This document shows, one piece after another, positions 54,588 to 64,000 of a DNA stretch of 64,000 bases. Under the pieces are notes generated by a model. It was given only the letters and a program-made list of their open reading frames with translations, made no database searches and had not been told where the DNA came from. Numbering within the stretch: position 1 is the first letter of the stretch; each line of letters begins with the position of its first letter. A program made the position numbers and the translations under genes. This stretch comes from Bemisia tabaci (Eukaryota > Arthropoda > Insecta > Hemiptera > Aleyrodidae): contig NC_092794.1 in NCBI RefSeq assembly GCF_918797505.1, forward strand, positions 69,663,345-69,727,344, read 5' to 3'.

Positions 54588-54824
54588 ATGGCCTTACTAC
54601 TCCTCAGACTTTTTCTTCCTTTCTTTCTTTTTCGTTTTTCAGGGTGGACCCGAATTCATGTAGTTAATACCTCGATGCACGACTGCATGACAACACTGAA
54701 TGGAAGTATGAAGTATGAAATAAAAACCCACGAGTCCCCTGTGCCTCAGATTGAGGCTACTCGGAGAGCCCTTGAAGTTCTTGACTGCATCGCTCAAGCA
54801 GAACACTTCAGCGCTTACCTTTGA
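54588..54824 (+). CDS. Candidate terminal exon or small secreted protein
   Basis: Two readings are possible. First, an exon starting at 54643: a very strong pyrimidine tract (54610-54640) ends in TTTTTCAG, and the open frame then runs 60 codons to a TGA at 54822-54824, with two leading bases completing a split codon. Second, the whole 78-codon frame from the ATG at 54588: its first 18 residues (MALLLLRLFLPFFLFRFS) look like a signal peptide because the pyrimidine tract encodes Leu and Phe. The remainder has natural composition, including an amphipathic stretch IEATRRALEVLDCIAQ. I recognise no family. No AATAAA was seen close downstream and no upstream exon was identified. Confidence 0.38.
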   Translation: MALLLLRLFLPFFLFRFSGWTRIHVVNTSMHDCMTTLNGSMKYEIKTHESPVPQIEATRRALEVLDCIAQAEHFSAYL

Positions 54825-55049
54825 CTAATTTTGTGCTTATGCGGCGCGACTGCCGTCCGAGGGTGACCAATGAGCGGCCAAGATTCACCTCATTGGGCCA
54901 AGAGCTACTAGTGCAGTTCGACAAAATCCTTCCTCCATAGCTTTCTGTTGAAGCAGTATCTGGGAGGATATGGTTGGTCTATGGTGAGCTTTGGCTCAAA
55001 ACAATTTTAGATTTATTATAGAGATATAAACTCGGAAATATTTACAATA

Positions 55050-55600
55050 CAGTAGACTCTGGATTATCCGGCCTCGTATCGATTATCCGGATCGATTTTG
55101 CAACCATGTAACTACGTGCGCATTCCGATAAGTGAGCGGATCCGCGGAGAAGCGGTCGCAAGGCATATTGGCGCCTGCAAGGCTGAAGGAATACTTCACA
55201 CATTGCGCCAAACAGTGAGGTCGGCGCGCAGCGTGCGTGGAACGCATTAGCGCCTACTAGATTGCATAAATACTTCTCGCATCACGCCAAACGCAGTGCA
55301 GTCGGTTAGTTAGCCTAAAACGCACATTAGCGGCTACAAGACTCCATGAATAATTCACGCATTGCGCGCTTTAATTGTTGTATTGTACTTTATCGTTGTT
55401 GGCTACCATTCACAATCACCATTGAGTCGTTCAGTTTGGCGTTGACCTTTTAAATTCGTGTTGGTATGTACATGATGTACACTTAATAAAAATACTGTGG
55501 TGTTGGTTGGTGGTGTTTGTGTTTACTATTATTATCCGGATTTCTTTTTCATCCGGATCCGGCGCGGCACCAATTAATCCGGATAATCCAGAGTCTACTG
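55050..55600. mobile_element. pogo-like (Tc1/mariner) non-autonomous element, TA duplication
   Basis: CAGTAGACTCTGGATTATCC at the left and GGATAATCCAGAGTCTACTG at the right, with TA directly outside both ends. CAGT(A/G)GA...ATTATCCGG ends with TA duplication are characteristic of pogo/Tigger elements. The 551-bp body has no transposase. Its centre (55170-55370) is three diverged units of the 70-bp J repeat. Confidence 0.9.
55170..55370. repeat. J repeat: three diverged units inside the pogo-like element
   Basis: GGAATACTTCACACATTGCG, AAATACTTCTCGCATCACGC and GAATAATTCACGCATTGCGC mark the three units, with TTAGCG(C/G)CTAC between. Same orientation as the copy at 4255. Confidence 0.8.
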
Positions 55601-55602
55601 TA

Positions 55603-56384
55603 CCCTCGAAATTCTGAAGTTCTAAAGAGGAAAGAATAGTATTTTCATATTGAAAATACAAAAGTTGGGCGCGAGACAGCCTAACCTTTAGGTAACTTCA
55701 TTAAGAATTATCGGACATTTTAGCTCGTTTGGATTAATTTTCACTGTGGTGCCAACAAACACTGAACTAAGATGGACTAAGATGGATTTCTATCAAGAAA
55801 ACATGAACTTCCTTCTGCCATCAATAGCTATCGATACGAAATAAATGTAGGCTGAGCAAACGGCACAATCTACACTCTGCGAGGAGTATATTCCCATTTT
55901 CGGGTCAGAAGTGGCAGCTTGAGAGGATATAAGTGGCGTATTGTATTGGGCTGCAAAAAGGATTATGGGACCAGGCTGGATTAGACAAATTGGATTCCAT
56001 TCGATAACCCGACCTGTCCTTCCTATCAACCCTCCGCTGACAGCACGCATTTTAAAGCTCAGAGGCTGCTGATTGAGCATTAGGGTAGAAAATGTTGGTG
56101 TGTAGATTTCAGAGAGAGAGCTTCATTAATATAACCTCAGAGCAAACTGAGTTATAATTTTCTACCGGATGATTTACCAAGGGGAGGCCACAATTTTTGT
56201 TGAACAAGTAAAATATCTCCTCTCATAGTTTTACGATATCATTGTTATGCGTAACACGTAAATCATCGTGTCTACTGCGGTCATCAATACAGCTATTCTG
56301 CAGGCAAATTTTGATGCGCAAACTGAGAAACCAAGTATCTGCATTTGGAACATTGCAGACCCTTCCGTGCCCATTCATGTATTG
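55603..56384. other. Spacer with an unassigned minus-strand frame
   Basis: A 95-codon minus-strand frame (55793-56080) has natural composition, and a fair acceptor (ATAATCCTTTTTGCAG) lies inside it at about 55945-55960. No donor closes the implied exon and the family is unknown. Confidence 0.25.
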
Positions 56385-56392
56385 CTTGCGCC

Positions 56393-56664
56393 CAGGGTGG
56401 CAATATTTCATGAAAAATAAAATCTTGAAATTTCACGAAATTTCGGAAATGTATGAAACAGATTGACAGATACCGATTCCTTATTATGTTTCGCAAAATG
56501 TAAAAATTGTGACTTGAATTCGTGAATTTTTGTGTGTTTGAGTGCGGATTGCATATTCTGGCCCCAGGAAAATATGAAATATTTCACAGCCTCGTGGAAT
56601 TTCATGAAATATTTCGATAAAATTTCGAATTTTTCATTTTTTTCTCACGTTTGATGCCACCCTG
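56393..56664. mobile_element. hAT-type MITE (272 bp), 8-bp duplication
   Basis: CAGGGTGGCAATATTTCATG at the left and TTTGATGCCACCCTG at the right. Flanks CTTGCGCC (56385-56392) and CTCGCGCC (56665-56672) agree at 7 of 8 bases. Interior AT-rich with repeated TTTCATGAAAT and GAAATTTC motifs. Explains the open frames on both strands. Confidence 0.87.
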
Positions 56665-56676
56665 CTCGCGCCTCGG

Positions 56677-56868
56677 ATGGTAAATGTGCAGCGTTTCCGT
56701 CTGGGTCGGTATATTTCCAGCCTCATATTGGAGGAACTTTCCGACATTCTCGAAACGGAGGTGGTACAAAGAGGACGGGGGAGGAAGGTTTACAATGATA
56801 ACACAGATGACCTCAAGTCGGGATGCCCGGATGAGCCGGCTCTCATTAAAGGTGTTAAAATGAGTTAG
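56677..56868 (+). other. 63-codon open frame, unassigned
   Basis: Follows the hAT-type MITE. The reading is protein-like (LILEELSDILETEVVQRG) but has no motif I recognise, and there is no acceptor or donor of quality. Chance or a remnant. Confidence 0.15.
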
Positions 56869-57069
56869 GCTCCTGACGCACGCCGGGAATAAACCGAAAA
56901 ATCAAAGTAAACCCACGAAGAAAAAGAAAATCACGTACAAGCAGCACACAGTACACCATGTCCATGTTCACAGAGCTAACCGCGCGGGCAATTTAAAAGA
57001 AACAAAAATAAGAAATCCGTCCGGACGACCAGTAAACACGACTTCACGACTCCGACATCGTCTGGCGCA

Positions 57070-57165
57070 CAGCGGGCTGAATTCTTGAAGTTGAGAGACA
57101 AAGCGATAGGCTAAGAAGACATAGAAAGTATGGCACGATCCTATTGGTTGAAATAGTTGGCTCAT
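57070..57165. mobile_element. Family P left-end fragment
   Basis: CAGCGGGCTGAATTCTTGAA through CACGATCCTATTGGTTGAAA matches the left arm. The right arm is missing. Confidence 0.72.
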
Positions 57166-57169
57166 CGAT

Positions 57170-58600
57170 ACAGAGGATACATTCATGAGTTGGTACATTT
57201 TCAGACTTCAACTATTTCTAAGGATTTTTCATGAGTTACTCTGGTTTTAAAAATAAATACTAACTTTTTCAGTTATGCACAGTGAATATCTGTTATTCGC
57301 TCAACGTTACGAAGGAGATATGTTCATGAAGTAGGGCATCCAAAAAAACTCACAGAGTAGGGTGTTCCAAAAAAAAAAAAAAAAAAAACTACCTCGGATA
57401 GTTACGCTTTCCGGATAAAAAAAATGTTCTGTTTCGCTAAAAAACGATTTTGGCCCAGCTTCAGAATTTTAGGTGAAATCTAAGTTTTACTAGATCGAAT
57501 ATATTTGAAATATACAGTGCCGAAAGTTCACAAATTTCGAGGATTGCGGCAGCATCTAAAAACCTGAAACTCTACCAAAGATGAGTTTTGTCTAAATTGA
57601 ACACTTTTTTGTCCGGAAACTGTAACTTTTCGAGGGCGAATCTTTTCTTGGAACACCCCACCGCAGAGCCTGCCCACTGTGCCGAGGACAAAAACCTGGC
57701 ACTTCGGGGGCGCTTATGGGACTGCCAAAGCTCGACCGCGGGTGCGGGGGGACTTGGGGGGGATGCGGGAGGGGGGGGGTGCGGCGCGGGGCCCGTTTCA
57801 ATCACATCACCAATCGGCGTCGCCAGTAAACACGTCGACGGGCCCCATTGCCACCGCCACTCCGCATTCCGCGCCTCGTAAACTGGCCCCCGCCCCCTTT
57901 CCCCCTCCCTCGTCGCCAGCCGCCAAGGATAAAATAAATAAATAAAACCTAAATTAAGACCCAGTAATTGAACTCGTGCTTTTTGTGGCTTTCCACGGGC
58001 CCAAGTCTCCCGTCGGGGGGTGGGGGTGGGGAGGGGGCCGTTCTGAACCAGTGGTTTGGCACTAGAAAGTTCACCGTCGTCGTCGCGTCCCGCGCGCCGA
58101 GTTGCCGTCCGCCGCGCGGTTTGCCGGTGAAAAGTCGCTTTGCTTCGACATCAGATGCACGCATTATTGCTGATGATAACCATGTACAGAAGGATCAAAA
58201 CAAAATAAAATATCTGGCACGTAAATCCGATCCACGGTTCCTTTTGAGTCAATTCATTTGCGCACAATTTTTTTTAACAGAATTGAGTTCAGATCAAATA
58301 ATTGTGGGGATAGCTCTACCCAGAAACGTATTATGAAGGGTGGGGGTGGGGGAGGGGAGGTAAAGGTAAAAAAAGGAAAATTGACGGTTTTCGGAAAACT
58401 TTTCCGGTCGTACAGGAGAGAGTCCAGGCCCTCTAGATCCTTTTCAGCTATAAACGACCAGTCTTAACTTCATTGTAAATTAAGTCTTAATTGTGATTTA
58501 TAGTTGGATCATAGACGCAAAAAATCGATGATACGCCATTTAAAAACCCTCGTTCTTTGTAAATACAACTCTTACTACTAAAAAACCGTTATGGTTGGTT
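57170..58600. other. No gene recognised
   Basis: 57640-58140 is G/C-rich with G-runs and open frames on both strands. A-run at 57368-57388. Nothing has a recognisable family. Confidence 0.35.
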
Positions 58601-58611
58601 TCTATAGATGA

Positions 58612-58710
58612 CAAAAGCGGATCCAAGGGGGGCCGTGTGGTGCTTAAGCCCCCCCCCCCCCAAAAAAAAAAGATGTAAAAGGGAAGTAAAAAAAAGGAGG
58701 AATGACGCTC
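58612..58710 (+). mobile_element. hAT-like terminus fragment
   Basis: CAAAAGCGGATCCAAGGGGG followed by a C-run and an A-run at about 58650-58670 resembles the terminus at 12552. One end only. Confidence 0.4.
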
Positions 58711-58714
58711 ATTT

Positions 58715-61700
58715 TCTATAATTATTTTTGTCAAAATGACTCGAGCTACAAATTAAATTCTTTTAAAATTCGCAAATTTCCTGATTGACCCCCCCTCCCC
58801 CCCTTCCACCACCCTTTCCAGTGTCTAGATTCGCCTGTGCTTCGATGAAACTCGACGATTTCGTGGCATGATTCGGCACTGACGCGAGGTCGTGAGCTGT
58901 TTTTGGAACTGGCAACAGAAACAATTACGTGCGAGCCGATGTTAACCAAAGATACTCCGCGCCCCGAGTGGATCGGCCATAAATCTCGCGATGGACGCGC
59001 GAGCGGGCGAGCGCCGAGAATGCGTCTTCGCGAGTGACTCCTGACAGCGACTTTGGTCCCCCGGGCCGGATGCTCGACGACCGGACCCGACCGGGCGGCT
59101 CGCAATAGAGTCCCTCCGCGGATCGTACCCCGTCACTGGGCTTTGATTGGCTGGTTCTGCGGCAACCTCCGCTCCAGTCGACCCAGGACCCTAACGAATA
59201 GAAGCAGGCTAAAAGGAAGATGTTTTTAATGATTGTAGGAATCTCCGGTTAAGACTCGAAACATTTACCGTGAAAATGAAAGAAGTAAAATCGTGGATAG
59301 GGGTAGAGTACCTTCATAGGAGAGTACGGACAACTCGAAAATTTGGAGGTTAGATTTGATCAGGTCATGTAGCTCTTGGGGCCCAAAAGGGGAGCCAACC
59401 TATGAACTCGAATTATCCAGTGGTACTAATTTTCACATTTCAAAAATTTACACGGATCAAAAATTATAAAAGCACGTATAAAACTTTGATTTCGATAATA
59501 TTTTCACATGGGGGCATTCAAGATGAAATTACAAGATGCAATTTACCAGACGACCTCTAGGTCGATAGACAGGAATGGCGATTAGGTGTCGCAGAGCGCC
59601 CAGGCGCGCTGCAAAATCGACTTGTATGTAAGTATCTGTATGAAAGAAGTATTTTCATCTCCTATAAAATGTTCCAATATCTAAGTCCATCACCGGATCT
59701 CCTGGCGTTGGGTCAGGATGAAGGTTAGATTCTAAGTTTAGTGGAGCGCATATATTCGAAAAGCTTCATGTTCAAAAAAAGAAGAGAGCTAAGAAGGAAA
59801 GAACCTTCGTAAAATCCTTTGGTGGTCTTCCAAAACTATGAGATTATCAGGGAAATTAAATGTTGGTTTCTATTCTTCAATTTTCAAACGTCTGATAAGG
59901 AGTGCATAGAACGAGAGTTAACGAAACATGCTGGGCTGAACAGCGTTAAATATTTAAAATATATTAGAAGGTGAGGAAATCCGCTGCAATACCTAATTTA
60001 TATAATTTACTCAGAAAAAAGAAAAAATTGTGTAAATTATGTATAACAGCGTATTGGCTCACCTTTTCTTATTTTTATAGTTTTTTGAGTTTTCTTACTA
60101 TCAATTTTTTCTGAAGTTTCTCCTGATTCGTCGAGATCGTAAAAACTTTAACATTTGCAAGATCGGGTCGAATTATGTTTTCGTTAAAGTAGATGTAAGC
60201 TCTGCACTTGCACTCGAGAATATTTGGATACATCTCAAAAATAAAATCCTCCGTCCCCACAACAGAGACCGAAGACTGCATTCCGGCGGAATATTTTCAT
60301 GACGCCACATATTGAACGATCTTGTTAGAATGTTGACAGGTTGTTTATGAAAAAAGACGCGCCATAGCACATTTACGGGAGACGTTGACTGATAGAGGGG
60401 GGGGGGGGGACTCCGGGCTCAGGGGATGTGAAGCTTCGAATTGACCCTGAGATTAAAAGATACATGGTGCCAAACTTTCATGCAAACTTTTTAAAGTCAT
60501 AAAAAGATGGGGATGCAGATATTCTACATAACTTACGCCATGGTGCCCAGAATTCTTAGCCATGCTCATTGCTCAGCCTGATTTTTACGTTGATTTTCTT
60601 GGGGAAAAACAAAATTACTCTCCGGAGTTCCAGATAGGAACATTGACTTTTTTCATCTTTGAGCCGATTCTTTGGCGTACATTCAATTTTTTTTTTTTCT
60701 TAAATTCGAAAAGCGTTCCTGATCGTTATCTATCTGGCCAAGAAGATATTCTCTATATCTTCTGATTATTTGAAACTTCACATGTCAATAATGGGACCCA
60801 GTGCAACACATAAACCTCAATAAAAATAGGTACTTAAAATTCCTTTAGACCAATCACCCAATTTTTGCTCACAAACGAACTCAGTATATACTTTTATAAT
60901 GGCCCGAGTTTGTCAGAAAGAACCAACCCACATTTTCGAAAACATTGAGTTAAGAATGTTTCGAGTTTACTAGCCGTAGTTTTCTACGCAAAAACTGAGA
61001 GTTGAAGAACAGAAATTAGTTCGTGAAAAGAGGTTAAAGTTCATTTTCTACATTGAGCCTTATGCAGGAATAAAACTTTAAACAATTTTTTTTTCAGTTT
61101 CAACTTTGTGGGTTGGTTCCTTCCTGATGAACTCGGTCCAAATGTTCGGGTAATGGCTGGTAAAGATAACTGAGAAATTCAAATGAAGTAACAGAGTGAG
61201 GTTTGTCTCATGTTCTCACGGTGGAAAAAGAAGAAATTCCCGGTTTCTGGAACAGATTCCCTGATTTTTCCTGAAAATTTTCATTCCTTGATAAATCCGG
61301 TTTTCTGAAACCATGGTTTACGCACTTCCATCTACAAAACGAAAAATTATGGCAACGTGGCACGGCAACAGTACCAAGGCTGCCAAGTATGGATAAAAAT
61401 CATCCGAATTACTATGAATCCAGGACTAAAATGCGACAGGTACAGACAACACTGAGCAGTAGTCCCGGTCATCATTTATCACGGCGCGCGGCATATCATC
61501 CGGATTTGCATTCGAGCCCCTCGATCCCGGCTCGCGACGTGACGGTCGGGCGGGGGGTGAGAAGCCCTCAACTTTTAGTCAGCTTATAAATGACAAGCGA
61601 TCCATCTCGTCATAAAAGTATTGACAGTCTGGCTCTGAAACGTCTGTACATAATACACTCCACGGTCTCGGGGCCTTGATTGACTCCTCTCCCCCCCATC

Positions 61701-62025
61701 AATCCTGACCGACGCGCGTCGCACGAGTATTACATACTTTGTCATAAAAAACCCATTAACAATTCCTCGTTTTCCCCGTTTTCAATTCCGTTTGACAGTG
61801 CCCTGCTCCCGCTCGCCTTCGCTCTGATTCTTGGGTTCCAGCGATATCTATAGATAGACTCTCGATGGATAAGGGTTCCTTTTCTGAGAAACTTTTCATT
61901 ATTATTTAGTCGCATTCTTGATACTTGGACCAAATTGGTGAAGATGAGCTGCAGGCATAGTTAGCTACAATTAGCTGCAGGCTTTTTAACCAGCGCATGA
62001 AGTCTTGAGGACTAAAGTATCCTTA
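58715..62025. other. Long mostly unique stretch
   Basis: 58800-59200 is GC-rich; 59200-61130 is AT-rich and has no recognised element. A 68-codon minus-strand frame (60075-60281) is protein-like but cannot be assigned. A G-run lies at about 60398-60411. At 61240-61330, TTCCCGGTTTCTGG and ATTCCCTGATTTTTCC echo the CAGGGTTGCC element family. Confidence 0.4.
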
Positions 62026-62030
62026 AAACG

Positions 62031-62358
62031 TCACCTGCCGTCCAAAGTATCACAAGAGCCATGCAACGTATCAAAATTTCCGTCATCTTTTTTACAGAGA
62101 CAACGAGGTTGTCTAAAAATTTTTTCTGAATTTTCCTTGTGTTGCCGATAAAATTCAGTGAAATTTTCAAACAAATTCAACCAACAATTGGACGGTAATA
62201 ATTTGGACAATATGCCAAAAGGAACTATGTGCATAGGTTTTGTGTGCGTCATTGTTCTTTTCACCATAAATACGTCCAATTTTTCTGTAAAACAATAAAA
62301 TGGCGGCGGAAATTTTGAAACGTCGCATGGCACTTGTGATACTTTGGACGGAAGGTGA
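62031..62358. mobile_element. Inverted-repeat element (328 bp) with nested MITE
   Basis: TCACCTGCCGTCCAAAGTAT and CACAAGAGCCATGC at the left, GCATGGCACTTGTGATACTT and TGGACGGAAGGTGA at the right. The unpaired middle contains a small family B-like element at 62191-62277. The plus-strand frame here is derived from the right arm. Confidence 0.78.
62191..62277. mobile_element. Short family B-like MITE (87 bp), target duplication AATT
   Basis: GGACGGTAATAATTTGGACA at the left, CACCATAAATACGTCC at the right, with GGAACTATGTGCATAGG inside. AATT on both sides (62187-62190, 62278-62281). Related to 679-754. Confidence 0.78.
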
Positions 62359-62359
62359 C

Positions 62360-63700
62360 GATAAGGAGAGTGTGGACACTGGGTTACATGGAGTCTTCGG
62401 ATCCAAAAAAAATGGCGGCAAATCTAGGTGGGCGAAGGTGGAAGCGGGTGAAGAAGGGTGTTCTTACCAACCTTTGACTTATCACCTGCTCCATATGTCA
62501 GCAGCCTTGCCATGGTAGAGGTTCAAATAGGAAATACGTTTCCAATGTATAATGAAAATATTTTGATTCAAAACTGAGCAAAAACGTCCTAATTTTGGGA
62601 TTCGAGTAAAATTCATGGTCATGCAGGCAAATAAAATCCTGCACTTGGGAATGGTCTACATGTGACGTCCATATTTTTTCTTGTCCCAAGAGCTCCATAA
62701 AAGGCCAAAGATGGCCGAGCCGATCACGCTCAGAACCTTCATCGACCATACTTTGTCCATGAAGGTGCTCTACTCTAGCTGAGTAAGCAGTCTGCGCTCG
62801 CCTGGTTGGGATTTGCATGAAGCCGGCAACGACGCCATTGGTGGGTCGGCACGGCGAACACTACTGCTCGATCTGATCAAATAGTTGAGCGAGTCTCCGC
62901 CCGTCCTGCGAGTCCTCTCGAGTCGCCGGTCTCCAGCGCAACCTATTGACTCGTCAAGACATTCCGATTGTAATTAATCCATTCATTATCTCACGGCCCG
63001 CGGTTGGCCTGCTCTTTCCCTCGTTCGCCCATGATTTATGCCCCGGCTCGCCGACATTACCTTATGCTCCGGCGGCCGCGCTGCCGCGCCGGGCCCCGCG
63101 AGCCGAGCCGCCACCGGGTCGCCAGCGCCCTCTCGCGGACATTTGGCACGGGCGCCGGCCAGCTTATGATCGGCGAGTCCTTTCGCCCGGGTTCTTCGCC
63201 CTCGCTCAAGTCGGATTCGCTAGACTCGCTCCTCGAATAAACAAATGGCGCTCCACCGGCTTGTTCCATCTGGAACGGACCCGACTCACAATCGGCGAGG
63301 GGAGTTAAGACCGTCCCTATACGTTCCGACATAATCAATAGTGCCAAATTGTGGAAATTCATACGTTCCTCATTAGAAATGGTCCCCTGGCAACAAGGAA
63401 AAAAGAGGGAGTGGTTAAGCCCCAAGTTGGACATTTTCAATTAAATACGGTAGTAACCCAATGAATTAGATTACTGACTGATGTTGGGGTACTACCAACA
63501 ATACGTGGAAATGTTTTTATCGTCCAACAAATTCGGGTAGTTTCACAATTTTAGGGGATAATCCCTCACAATTTTTTTCCGTGTATTTCTGGCGCAAAAG
63601 CTCCCATTTGAATCAGGATAATAAATTATCCACATTTTCCGTTGAGGAACTGCCTTATTCGACTCATTTAAGAGGACAGCACAATCTAATGTGTCTTATT
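62360..63700. other. No gene recognised
   Basis: 62890-63310 is GC-rich with overlapping frames that lack motifs. 63540-63585 ends in TTTTTTTCCGTGTAT, the right-end style of the ACACGG foldbacks, but no matching left end was placed. Confidence 0.35.
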
Positions 63701-63705
63701 GTCCT

Positions 63706-63861
63706 CAGTGCTGCTATTTTCCGGCATTAATTCCGATTTTCAGAAGTTTTGCAATTTCTCGGAACTAACTCGGAATCTGCAAAATACCCGGAATATCCCG
63801 GAATCCCCAGCATTTTTAGAATATTCTTGGGTTTTCGCGGTTTTTTGTCAGTTTGACCTTG

Positions 63862-63913
<52 letters not shown>

Positions 63914-64000
63914 TCTTTGATCATCTTTGGTATTAAATCCGGGCGTATTTCAGAATTTTTCCCGGGGCTTTTGAGAAAATCGGAACTTCTGGAATAACAG
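63706..64000. mobile_element. CAGTGCT-ended element, cut by the window edge
   Basis: CAGTGCTGCTATTTTCCGGC followed by repeated CCGGAAT, CGGAACT and AAGTTTTGC motifs resembles the element at 24450. A poly-T tract (63865-63909) interrupts it. The right end lies outside the window. Confidence 0.55.
63865..63909. repeat. Poly-T tract, 45 bp
   Basis: Uninterrupted T homopolymer inside a CAGTGCT-ended element. The poly-Phe/poly-Lys readings over it are artefacts. Confidence 0.9.

Noticed and set aside
1..64000. Bacterial, phage or CRISPR content
   Set aside because: No operon-like gene arrangement, ribosome-binding sites or spaced direct repeats. Repeats are eukaryotic transposon types with target duplications.
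1..64000. tRNA or rRNA genes
   Set aside because: No B-box-like GGTTCGAATCC with matching acceptor stem and no rRNA-like conserved stretch was seen by eye. A covariance-model scan would settle this.

Overview
The window looks like insect nuclear DNA: AT-rich, full of stop codons on both strands, and packed with short non-autonomous DNA transposons. A sap-sucking hemipteran such as a whitefly would fit the repeat style, but that is recollection and no marker gene fixes the species. There is no operon structure, CRISPR array, rRNA or recognisable tRNA. Almost every open reading frame longer than 60 codons lies in a transposable element or in low-complexity sequence, so I call no complete protein-coding gene.

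Gene content is thin. On the minus strand, two exon-like segments (35076-35178 and 33790-33974) have excellent acceptor tracts, usable donors and compatible phase-0 joints. Joined, they read like the C-terminal part of an insect chemoreceptor (odorant-receptor family), with an amino-acid transporter as the alternative for the first one. On the plus strand, 54588-54824 is either a terminal exon behind a strong pyrimidine tract or a tiny secreted protein. A 5'-truncated LINE fragment (8040-8228) retains the C-terminal end of a reverse-transcriptase protein and a 15-bp target duplication.

Layout. 0-3 kb: nested foldback elements, including one with an exact 9-bp target duplication. 4.0-5.4 kb: a stack of at least four repeat families. 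7-9.2 kb: a duplicated MITE half, the LINE remnant and an old dispersed block. 9.7-11.5 kb: purine-rich and GC-rich sequence. 11.5-12.7 kb: a 508-bp near-perfect inverted repeat, a second foldback with a third element inside it, and a hAT end. 13-18.5 kb: mostly unique AT-rich DNA. 18.5-24.7 kb: hAT-type MITEs and several palindromes. 26-32.4 kb: foldbacks of many families. 33-36 kb: the candidate gene on the minus strand. 36-47 kb: further MITEs. 47.7-48.5 kb: an 831-bp hAT-type element. 50-56.7 kb: more hAT and pogo-like elements plus the plus-strand exon candidate. 57-64 kb: mostly unique sequence.

At least a dozen element families recur here, several in two to seven copies. Target duplications can be read for many of them: four bases for two families, eight for hAT-type elements, and TA for pogo-like and some CACTG-ended elements. 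A 70-bp tandem subrepeat is shared between a hAT-type and a pogo-like element, which is the most unusual structural signal in the window.
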